Below, piece after piece: positions 6,513-12,129 of a DNA stretch of 12,129 nucleotides. The notes beneath the pieces are model-generated. The model ran no database searches. It was given only the letters and a program-made list of their open reading frames with translations, and was not told the DNA's origin. Every line of letters starts with the position of its first letter. The stretch's first letter is position 1. A program made the translations under genes and the position numbers. This DNA is from UBA1413 sp964472165 (GTDB lineage: Bacteria > Bacteroidota > Bacteroidia > Bacteroidales > Prolixibacteraceae), in NCBI GenBank assembly GCA_964472165.1, contig CAYYJE010000090.1, positions 1 through 12,129 of the forward strand. The letters are read 5' to 3'.

Positions 6513-7657
6513 GTGGTTTCTATTTCATGGTACACTTCCCCGATGGCATCGATCATCGTACTCCATTTGTATTTTTGCTTTTCTGTTTCCGCATTCCGGG
6601 TGAACTCTTCCAGCCTGCCGTTCCGGAAAAAATCGAGGAGAGCCCCCGCAATTTCTCCCGGTTCGGGTTCTACCACATAGCCTGCCTTTTTGTGGGGGAT
6701 AATCTCCGCCAGCCCGCCCACCCGGGTAACGAGCATCGGTTTGCTGAAGGCGTAGCCGATCTGTGTTACCCCGCTCTGGGTGGCATGTTTGTAAGGCTGC
6801 ACCACCAGGTCGGAAGCACAAAAATAGCGATTCACTTCGTGATTGGCAATAAATTCGGTATGGAGAATCACCCGGTCTGAAAGGTTAAGTTCTTCGAGAA
6901 GGGCGAGGTACGGTTTCGGGTCGGTGTAAAACTCCCCGGCGACGATCAGCTTCAGCGGAAGGGACCGGAGTTCCTTGTCGGCGAAAGCTTTCAGGAGCAG
7001 GTCGAGGCCTTTGTATTCCCTGATGAAGCCGAAAAAGAGGAGGTAACGGAAGGCCGGATCTAGGCCGAGTGCGGAGAGCGCTTCTTCCCGGCTTAGGGGA
7101 GCTCCGAAATCGTCGAACAACGGGTGGGGGGAGAGCCGCATGGGGAGCTCATTCCGGAAGGAGCGGGCATCCAGGAATACGCTCTCCGACATGGCCACCA
7201 GGCCGTCGATGCTCCGCATGAAGATCCTTGTGAGCAGCGAGTCGCCCGGCCGCTTTTCGTGCGGAATGATGTTGTCGGCGATGCAGATCACCCTGGTTTT
7301 GCGGTTGCGCCGCACTATCCGGGCTATCGTGCTGAAACAGGGTGACATGAACGGAATCCAGTATTTGATGAGGACCACATCGTATGCTTCCTTCCTGATC
7401 CGCAGGGCGGTTTTGACCCAGCTGACCGGATTGACGGAGCTGACCGACCTGATGATGGGAATCCCTCCGGGTTTCTCCCAGCTTGCAAACTGGCTTTTGC
7501 CGGGGAAAAGGAGGGAGGGGTATTGCAGCGTGAAAGTATGGATGGTGGTGTCCACACCCTGAGCAAGGAATTCCCTGGCCAGCCGCTCATTATAGGCGGC
7601 CAGTCCGCCCCGGTAGGGATGGGCAGTGCCAAGGATGCAAACTTTGTGAAGCTTCAT
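6506..7657 (-). CDS. GT4-like glycosyltransferase (GT-B fold), acceptor unknown
   Basis: This 383-residue retaining-type glycosyltransferase probably adds a sugar to a lipid-linked or surface glycan at the inner face of the cytoplasmic membrane. The N-terminal Rossmann-like half begins KVCILGTAHPYRGGLAAYNERLA (glycine-rich acceptor loop). The C-terminal half has FFGFIREYKGLDLLL (208-222, with R213 and K216 for donor phosphate contact), LIVAGEF (237-243) and TRVGGLAEII (311-320). The usual GT4 E-x7-E is replaced by a QSGVTQIGYAF segment (294-304). No signal peptide or membrane span is visible. I chose the ATG at 7657, 10 nt after the miaA stop. An upstream in-frame ATG at 7720 would add 21 residues, but they lie inside miaA and precede the typical family N-terminus. 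The gene overlaps hddA by 7 nt, so a heptose donor is a reasonable guess, not shown. Confidence 0.88.
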   Translation of the reverse strand: MKLHKVCILGTAHPYRGGLAAYNERLAREFLAQGVDTTIHTFTLQYPSLLFPGKSQFASWEKPGGIPIIRSVSSVNPVSWVKTALRIRKEAYDVVLIKYWIPFMSPCFSTIARIVRRNRKTRVICIADNIIPHEKRPGDSLLTRIFMRSIDGLVAMSESVFLDARSFRNELPMRLSPHPLFDDFGAPLSREEALSALGLDPAFRYLLFFGFIREYKGLDLLLKAFADKELRSLPLKLIVAGEFYTDPKPYLALLEELNLSDRVILHTEFIANHEVNRYFCASDLVVQPYKHATQSGVTQIGYAFSKPMLVTRVGGLAEIIPHKKAGYVVEPEPGEIAGALLDFFRNGRLEEFTRNAETEKQKYKWSTMIDAIGEVYHEIETTC

Positions 7658-7667
7658 AATGAGGGTA

Positions 7668-8603
7668 TTAGTTGTCCTGATGGGGTACATTCTTGTGCGG
7701 GGAAATCGATTCTTCCACAAGGGCGATCACCTTTCCGGTTTCCTCCGGGCTGAACCAATGCATGTCGGGGTCGCGGCGGAACCAGGTGAGCTGTTTACGG
7801 GCATACTGACGGGTATTCGATTTGATTTTTTCGACGACACCGGACCGGTCGGTTTTCCCGTCGAAATAGTCGAACCACTCGCGGTAGCCGACAGTATTCA
7901 GTGCGTTCAGCGATCTCCAGGGCAGAAGGGAGCGGGCTTCCTCCTCCAGCCCGGCTGCTACCATCGTCTCCACTCTCCGGTTGATCCGGTCGTAAAGAAT
8001 GGGCCTGTCGCAGTTCAGCCCGATCCGAAGGATCCGGAAATCACGGTTTTTCCGGGAATTGGTCCTAAGCGAGGAGTAAGGCCTGCCGGTCATGATGCAG
8101 ATTTCGAGGGCATGAAGGAGCCGTTTCGGATTCCGGAGGTCCGCCACGGCAAAGTATTCCGGGTCGAGTTTTTTGAGTGCAATCCGCAGTGATTCAATTC
8201 CTTCCGCTTCGTACCGGCCAATCAGTCCGGCGCGGATTTGCGGGTCGACTACCGGCAGGTCGTCGATTCCGTAACAGACGGCGTCGATGTACATCATCGA
8301 CCCACCGGCCATGATTACCACCTGGTGATCGCGGAAGAGCCCGCCGAGGAGGGCGATGGCTTCCTCTTCATACCGGCTGGCGTTGTAATAATCGTGGATC
8401 GAAAGGTTGCCGATGAAATGGTGCTTGACCTGCGCCAGCTCCTCCCGGGAGGGAACCGCCGTGCCAATGCGCATCTCCCGATACATCTGCCGGGAATCGG
8501 CCGACACGATTTCCGTACGGAAGTGGCGGGCAACCTCCAGACTGAGCGCGGTCTTTCCAACCGCGGTAGGACCGGTAACTACGACCAGAAGGGATGGGTT
8601 CAT
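7668..8603 (-). CDS. miaA: tRNA dimethylallyltransferase
   Basis: MiaA transfers a dimethylallyl group to N6 of A37 in tRNAs that read UNN codons, the first step to (ms2)i6A, which stabilises codon-anticodon pairing. The 311 residues show the P-loop GPTAVGKT (11-18), DSRQMYREMRIGTA (36-49), HHF (61-63), the MAGGSMMY segment (98-105), NPKRLLHALEI (158-168) and the C-terminal QYARKQLTWFRR (266-277), all standard family landmarks. A TTG one codon earlier (8606) is possible, but the ATG at 8603 gives the normal N-terminus. It is the first gene of the heptose/rsh block: a terminator and a candidate promoter lie just upstream, and the next gene starts 10 nt after its stop. Confidence 0.97.
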   Translation of the reverse strand: MNPSLLVVVTGPTAVGKTALSLEVARHFRTEIVSADSRQMYREMRIGTAVPSREELAQVKHHFIGNLSIHDYYNASRYEEEAIALLGGLFRDHQVVIMAGGSMMYIDAVCYGIDDLPVVDPQIRAGLIGRYEAEGIESLRIALKKLDPEYFAVADLRNPKRLLHALEICIMTGRPYSSLRTNSRKNRDFRILRIGLNCDRPILYDRINRRVETMVAAGLEEEARSLLPWRSLNALNTVGYREWFDYFDGKTDRSGVVEKIKSNTRQYARKQLTWFRRDPDMHWFSPEETGKVIALVEESISPHKNVPHQDN

Positions 8604-8623
8604 CAATATTTTGCTTTGACGGG

Positions 8624-8631
8624 CAAAAATA
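8624..8631 (-). promoter_or_regulatory. Candidate -7 promoter element for the miaA-heptose-rsh operon
   Basis: The minus strand reads TATTTTTG, an exact TAnnTTTG match, 20 nt before the miaA ATG at 8603. A TTTC (8654-8657) sits 22 nt upstream as a weak -33 candidate. The position between the terminator at 8723-8760 and miaA makes it the best visible promoter for the whole block down to rsh. Confidence 0.5.
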
Positions 8632-8722
8632 GTGATTTATGTGGAATGCTTCTGAAAAAGGGAGAAGGGAGACCTGCAGCGGCAAAATAGAGTGCAATGG
8701 CGAATGCGGTTGGGAGAAGGAT

Positions 8723-8760
8723 AAAAAAAAACTGTCCGACAGTTCAACCTGCAGGACAGT
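8723..8760 (-). terminator. Rho-independent terminator after the pRiA4b ORF-3-like gene
   Basis: Read on the minus strand, the arms ACTGTCC (8754-8760) and GGACAGT (8731-8737) pair over 7 bp. CAG and CTG form an inner three-pair extension closing a GTTGAA loop. A run of at least eight T residues follows directly (8723-8730). This is a standard intrinsic terminator 38 nt past the stop codon at 8799. It separates this gene from the miaA operon. A shorter T-run on the plus side (8766-8770) gives weak bidirectionality. Confidence 0.85.
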
Positions 8761-8798
8761 AAAGCTTTTTAGTGAACCGGATGATTCCGGGGGAAAGG

Positions 8799-9329
8799 TT
8801 AAAGGACGTATTCCTCCATTTCCCCGAAAATCTCGTAATAGTCGGCAAGGACGCCATAGTTGGAATCACTCTTCTTGTTTTTCCTTTTTTCTGAAGTTTC
8901 GAAGAGATCTTCCGTCATGACATCGTCAAGCACCTGAACGGGTTTCTCACCACGGCTCAGGCTGACTACAGGTTCCATGAGACTCTTTTCCATAATCGTT
9001 CCAGTTAGTTCCAGGTTTAAATATCTGTCATTCATCAAATCAAACATATAAAGGATAAGTTTTCTGTCAGGGGTTATCATTTCACCGATGAGGGTGTTGC
9101 GCATGCAGAAAAAGAGCGGATTTCCGGTGCCGGGATCCAGTTCGGAGATTTCGATCCGCGCCCTTTTTTTGGGAACAGGGATAATAAAGGAGGCCAGGTG
9201 GTAAGGCTGGAAGCCCAGGGAATTCTGAAGCGCCAGATGAAGGTCGGCAAAGGTATGGTGGGCTCCTATCGAAACCTCAGGTTGAAACCTCCGGGACTCC
9301 TGGCAACTGCATTTGAACTGATAAATCAT
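8799..9329 (-). CDS. Hypothetical protein resembling the plasmid pRiA4b ORF-3-like family
   Basis: The 176-residue protein opens with a short beta-strand (IYQFKCSC, 2-9). FADLHLALQNSLGFQPYHLASFII (27-50) then matches the family pattern 'tF.dLH..iq...gw...HL..F'. A basic turn follows (PKKRARIEI, 53-61), and the C-terminus is acidic and aromatic (DYYEIFGEMEEYVL, 163-176). The family has no firmly established biochemical role; database names linking it to plasmids or IS passengers do not show mobility here. No signal peptide or transmembrane segment is visible. It has its own promoter (9352-9383) and terminator (8723-8760), so it appears monocistronic. Family assignment is from pattern memory and is moderate. 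The reading frame, ATG at 9329 and gene boundaries are well supported. Confidence 0.8.
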   Translation of the reverse strand: MIYQFKCSCQESRRFQPEVSIGAHHTFADLHLALQNSLGFQPYHLASFIIPVPKKRARIEISELDPGTGNPLFFCMRNTLIGEMITPDRKLILYMFDLMNDRYLNLELTGTIMEKSLMEPVVSLSRGEKPVQVLDDVMTEDLFETSEKRKNKKSDSNYGVLADYYEIFGEMEEYVL

Positions 9330-9351
9330 AACCCTATCCCTTTAACGGGAT

Positions 9352-9383
9352 CAAATTTATAAAGCTTTTTCCGGATAATCCAA
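9352..9383 (-). promoter_or_regulatory. Bacteroidota-type promoter of the pRiA4b ORF-3-like gene
   Basis: On the minus strand, GTTG (9380-9383, 3 of 4 against TTTG) is followed after 20 nt by TAAATTTG (9352-9359), an exact TAnnTTTG match. The spacing fits the phylum's -33/-7 architecture. The -7 element ends 22 nt before the ATG at 9329, so the leader would be very short. This is the best two-box promoter in the window. Confidence 0.6.
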
Positions 9384-9682
9384 CAGTCCGGAAGTGGCAA
9401 AGGGAATATACCCCGTATGATCAATTTATCAAATGTTACATAAAAAAGTACAATATATAGTTCTATAAATCTAATAATGAATTGATAACGGACATCATTT
9501 CATGGCGTAATTTTGAACCTCCTGTTTGTATAACGGAAGTGGTAAAAAATGTTAAATCTTTTGAGGGATGCTTTTGGGGGATCTTTCCGGCTTTTTCCGT
9601 GCGCACGGATCATTCAATTGAAAGGAGTGGTATATTTGTGGGACAGGGTCATCGTCGTCCTTTCCGGTAAAAAAGTTTTTCC
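9384..9682. other. Divergent noncoding region between the pRiA4b-like gene and the permease
   Basis: With the promoter at 9352-9383 this is a gap of about 350 bp between divergent genes. It is distinctly AT-rich at 9420-9500 compared with the surrounding coding DNA. It contains a small perfect inverted repeat, TATAGTTCTATA (9456-9467), and two exact plus-strand TAnnTTTG octamers, TAATTTTG (9508-9515) and TATATTTG (9631-9638). Two short plus-strand frames (9482-9670, starting with TTG, and 9549-9764, running into the permease in another frame) have no recognisable features, and I do not call them genes. No tRNA or known riboswitch was recognised. Confidence 0.5.
9631..9638 (+). promoter_or_regulatory. 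Candidate -7 promoter element for the ABC permease gene
   Basis: TATATTTG is an exact TAnnTTTG match, 44 nt before the permease ATG at 9683. No good -33 TTTG lies 19-21 nt upstream, so support is moderate. A second octamer at 9508-9515 is an alternative. Confidence 0.4.
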
Positions 9683-10930
9683 ATGCGATTTGTTCCCTTT
9701 CTGGCTGAGAACATCAGGCTTTCGCTCGATTCGGTCCGTTCGAATCTTCTCAGGTCGGTACTGACGGTACTCATCATTGCGGTGGGGATCACGGCGCTGG
9801 TGGGGATTCTGACGGCCATTGATTCCATCAAGCGGTCGATCACCCGGGAGTTCACATTCATGGGAGCCAACACTTTTACCATCACGAGCCGGGGTATGAG
9901 GGCCCAGGTGGGAAGCCAGCAGTACCGGACGCGCAATTATTCCTACATTTCGTTTCAGCAGGCCAACCTGTTCAGGGAGAGGTATCTCTTTCCCGCGGAG
10001 GTTTCCATTTCGGTGTATGCCACGGGGATGGGGGTTGTGAAGTATGGGTCTCAAAAGAGCAATCCCAATGTGTCGGTACAGGGGGTGGATGAGAACTACC
10101 TGTCGGCTGCGGGGTATGAAGTGGAGAAGGGCCGGAATTTCAGTGCCGGGGAGATCACGGGTGCCCGTCCGGTGGCGCTGATCGGGAAGCGGCTGGAGAG
10201 TTTGCTGTTTCCGGCGGGGGAGTCGCCGCTGGGAAAGGTGATCAGCATCGGAAGCGGGAAATACAGTGTGATCGGGGTGTTGAAGTCCAAAACCAGTGGT
10301 TTCGGGGGTGGGGGTGACCTGGCTTGTTTTCTTCCCTACACCAATGTGCGGGTTTTCTTTTCGCGGCCGGCCATGAATTTCAATATTCAGGTAAAGCCAG
10401 CCACGGTGAGTCTGGTGGAAGCGGCCCTCGGGGAGGCGGAGTCCACCTTCCGGATTGTCAGGGGGCTTGCCCCGGCGGATGAGGCTGATTTCAACATCGA
10501 CAAAAGCGACAACATCGCGAAGATGTTGCTCGACAACATTAAAAACATTACCCTGGTGGCCACGCTGATCGGGATCATCACCCTGGCAGGTGCAGCCATC
10601 GGACTGATGAACATCATGCTGGTGTCGGTCACCGAGCGGACGCGGGAGATCGGGGTCCGGAAGGCCCTGGGTGCCAAATCGGCCACCATCCGGCAGCAGT
10701 TCCTTATTGAGGCGATTGTGATCGGTCAGTTGGGAGGGGCGTTGGGTATCGTGCTGGGAATCGGGATGGGCAACCTGGTGTCGCTGATGGTGGGGAGCAC
10801 TTTTGTGATCCCCTGGCTTTGGATTATTATGGGGGTGGTGCTCTGTTTCGGGGTGGGATTGCTCTCCGGGTACTACCCCGCGCTTAAGGCCTCGAGACTC
10901 GATCCGATCGAAGCTCTGCGTTACGAATAA
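9683..10930 (+). CDS. ABC transporter permease, MacB/FtsX type
   Basis: This 415-residue inner-membrane subunit belongs to the type VII (mechanotransmission) ABC family, alongside MacB, LolC/E and FtsX. Hydrophobic segments at about 24-45, 289-314, 341-363 and 376-396 give the expected four-helix topology. A large periplasmic MacB_PCD-like domain (about 46-285) lies between helices 1 and 2. The conserved cytoplasmic loop TERTREIGVRKALGAK (317-332) and the C-terminal YYPALKASRLDPIEALRYE (397-415) are family hallmarks. There is no fused or adjacent ATPase or periplasmic adaptor gene, so it must pair with an ATPase encoded elsewhere. The substrate (antibiotic, peptide, lipoprotein or other) cannot be told. 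The gene starts at an ATG without a clear Shine-Dalgarno sequence and converges on gap across a shared terminator. Confidence 0.93.
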   Translation: MRFVPFLAENIRLSLDSVRSNLLRSVLTVLIIAVGITALVGILTAIDSIKRSITREFTFMGANTFTITSRGMRAQVGSQQYRTRNYSYISFQQANLFRERYLFPAEVSISVYATGMGVVKYGSQKSNPNVSVQGVDENYLSAAGYEVEKGRNFSAGEITGARPVALIGKRLESLLFPAGESPLGKVISIGSGKYSVIGVLKSKTSGFGGGGDLACFLPYTNVRVFFSRPAMNFNIQVKPATVSLVEAALGEAESTFRIVRGLAPADEADFNIDKSDNIAKMLLDNIKNITLVATLIGIITLAGAAIGLMNIMLVSVTERTREIGVRKALGAKSATIRQQFLIEAIVIGQLGGALGIVLGIGMGNLVSLMVGSTFVIPWLWIIMGVVLCFGVGLLSGYYPALKASRLDPIEALRYE

Positions 10931-10955
10931 AAAAAGGGGCGATTCTCGCCCCTTT
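10931..10955. terminator. Bidirectional intrinsic terminator between the permease gene and gap
   Basis: GGGGCGA (10936-10942) and TCGCCCC (10946-10952) form a perfect GC-rich 7-bp stem with a TTC loop, extended by A/T pairs from the flanking A5 and T3. Read on the minus strand, the stem is followed by at least five T residues, a strong terminator for gap. On the plus strand the tail is only TTTAATT, weaker but usable for the permease gene, whose stop codon directly precedes it. Confidence 0.9.
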
Positions 10956-10977
10956 AATTATGTTAACCTTTTTGTGA

Positions 10978-11985
10978 TTATTTCACGGAATTCATGTATT
11001 CGATGAGTTCGACCACTTTGGTGGAGTATCCCCATTCGTTGTCGTACCATGCGACCACTTTCACGAAGTTGTCGTTGAGGCCGATCCCTGCGCCTGCGTC
11101 GAAGATGGAGGTTCTGGAGTCGCCGAGGAAGTCGGTTGACACCACTGCGTCTTCGGTATATCCGAGGATTCCTTTCAGTTCACCTTCGGAGGCTGCTTTC
11201 ATGGCGGCGCAGACTTCGGCGTAGGGAGCGCCTTTTTCGAGGCGGCAGGTCAGGTCGACGACCGACACGTTGGGGGTGGGAACGCGGAAGGCCATTCCGG
11301 TCAATTTGCCCTTGAGGGAGGGGATGACCTTGGTGACTGCCTTGGCAGCGCCGGTAGAGGAGGGGATGATGTTCTGTCCTGCTCCGCGTCCGCCTCTCCA
11401 GTCTTTCTTTGAAGGTCCGTCAACCGTTTTCTGGGTGGCGGTGGTGGCGTGGACGGTGGTCATAAGGCCTTCGACGATGCCGAAATTGTCGTGCAGTACT
11501 TTCACAACCGGGGCCAGACAGTTGGTGGTGCAGCTGGCGTTCGATACGAAGTTCATGTCGTTGGTGTAGGTTTTGTGGTTCACACCCATCACGAACATCG
11601 GGGTGTCGTCTTTGGAAGGAGCCGACATCACCACTTTTTTGGCGCCTGCGTCGAGGTGGCCCTGGCATTTTGCCTTGTCGAGGAACAATCCGGTGGATTC
11701 CACCACGTATTCGGCACCTACCTCATCCCATTTCAGAAGGGCGGGTTCGGTGGCCGCGGTGACCCTGATCTTTTTGCCGTTTACCACGAGCATTCCGTCT
11801 TCCACACTAACCGTACCCTTGAACTGGCCGTGGGTGGAGTCGTACTTCAGCATATAGGCGATGTAATCGACATCGAGCAGGTCGTTGATTCCTACCACTT
11901 CAATGTTTTCTTTCGTCATGGCTACCCGGAAGACCAATCTTCCGATGCGCCCGAAACCGTTGATACCAATTTTTATTTTCGACAT
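10978..11985 (-). CDS. gap: Glyceraldehyde-3-phosphate dehydrogenase, NAD-dependent type
   Basis: This cytoplasmic glycolytic enzyme oxidises glyceraldehyde 3-phosphate to 1,3-bisphosphoglycerate with NAD. The 335-residue length is standard. Visible features are the dinucleotide loop INGFGRIGR (8-16), N34-D35 in GINDLLD (the Asp favours NAD over NADP), the active-site SNASCTTNCLAP (148-159) with C152, the catalytic H179 in TTVHATTATQ, GGRGAGQNIIPSSTGAAKAV (198-217) and the C-terminal WYDNEWGYS (313-321). It resembles E. coli GapA closely. It is probably monocistronic: the terminator at 10931-10955 closes it, and 144 bp of AT-rich noncoding DNA lies upstream to the window edge. No convincing two-box promoter was found there. 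Confidence 0.98.
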   Translation of the reverse strand: MSKIKIGINGFGRIGRLVFRVAMTKENIEVVGINDLLDVDYIAYMLKYDSTHGQFKGTVSVEDGMLVVNGKKIRVTAATEPALLKWDEVGAEYVVESTGLFLDKAKCQGHLDAGAKKVVMSAPSKDDTPMFVMGVNHKTYTNDMNFVSNASCTTNCLAPVVKVLHDNFGIVEGLMTTVHATTATQKTVDGPSKKDWRGGRGAGQNIIPSSTGAAKAVTKVIPSLKGKLTGMAFRVPTPNVSVVDLTCRLEKGAPYAEVCAAMKAASEGELKGILGYTEDAVVSTDFLGDSRTSIFDAGAGIGLNDNFVKVVAWYDNEWGYSTKVVELIEYMNSVK

Positions 11986-12129
11986 AATGAACCAATTAAT
12001 TGTTGATTGTTAGCACTATTTTCTTTTCCCGCCACGCGGTTATTTTTCATATACAAAGTAAACACTAATATTTAATTTGGTCTGCATCAAAGGGATACTT
12101 TTCCGCGAAAAAAATATTCCGTTAATATT

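Noticed and set aside
7658..7720. Upstream start for the glycosyltransferase (21 extra residues)
   Set aside because: The extension lies inside the 3' end of miaA, and the sequence is basic and unlike the family N-terminus. The ATG at 7657, 10 nt after the miaA stop, begins directly with the expected beta-strand.
8604..8606. TTG as the miaA start
   Set aside because: The next codon is an ATG at the normal family position, so a rare start is unnecessary.
8799..9329. Mobile-element interpretation of the pRiA4b ORF-3-like gene
   Set aside because: The family name comes from a plasmid ORF, but no terminal inverted repeats, target duplications, transposase or integrase are present nearby.
9482..9764. 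Short plus-strand frames (9482-9670 and 9549-9764) as small genes
   Set aside because: One starts with TTG, and the other runs into the permease gene in a different frame. Neither has a recognisable domain, ribosome binding site or composition like its neighbours.
11449..12006. Plus-strand open frame of 185 codons opposite gap
   Set aside because: It is an antisense shadow of GAPDH, rich in H/V/F/G, with no family features.
12054..12091. Promoter for gap
   Set aside because: TACTTTG (12054-12060, minus) is one base short of TAnnTTTG, and the nearest TTTG (12088-12091) is 27 nt away, outside the usual spacing. I do not call it.

Overview
The window looks like a chromosomal segment from the phylum Bacteroidota, most likely order Bacteroidales, with mid-range GC. 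Four things point there. Several genes are preceded by the TAnnTTTG -7 element characteristic of this phylum. Shine-Dalgarno sequences are weak or absent. The stringent-response gene is followed by a Fur-family gene and then purA, an order I recall from other Bacteroidales but could not verify here. The gene complement (E. coli-like GAPDH, a lone MacB/FtsX-type permease, a pRiA4b ORF-3-like protein next to miaA) also fits. No mobile element, CRISPR array, rRNA or tRNA gene was seen.

Layout. From 9329 leftwards to the window edge every gene is on the minus strand. A small pRiA4b ORF-3-like protein (8799-9329) has its own promoter and ends in a rho-independent terminator (8723-8760). Next comes a tightly packed block: miaA (tRNA dimethylallyltransferase), a GT4-like glycosyltransferase, hddA, gmhA, hddC, gmhB and a bifunctional (p)ppGpp synthetase/hydrolase (rsh). 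Junctions within this block are +10, -7, +30, -4, -4 and -23 nt, so it is very probably one transcript of about 7.1 kb. After a 66-nt gap with its own candidate promoter come a Fur-family regulator and, 173 nt later, purA, which is cut by the left edge. To the right of 9329 lies a noncoding region of about 350 bp, then a plus-strand ABC-transporter permease (9683-10930). This converges on a minus-strand gap gene (10978-11985), and the two share a hairpin terminator.

How the genes work together. gmhA, hddA, gmhB and hddC encode the four consecutive steps from sedoheptulose 7-phosphate to GDP-D-glycero-alpha-D-manno-heptose, a sugar donor for surface glycans. The upstream glycosyltransferase is a plausible user of this or a related donor. 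The heptose operon is translationally coupled at its 3' end to rsh, the enzyme that makes and degrades (p)ppGpp. purA, a GTP-consuming enzyme that (p)ppGpp inhibits in other bacteria, lies two genes further on. The arrangement suggests, without proving it, co-expression of envelope-glycan precursor synthesis, tRNA modification and stringent-response control.

Most of the window is ordinary housekeeping DNA. The observations most worth a second look are the heptose-rsh coupling, a Fur homologue that lacks the usual CxxC zinc ligands and has a Fur-box-like sequence in its own promoter, and a GT4-like enzyme without the usual E-x7-E motif.
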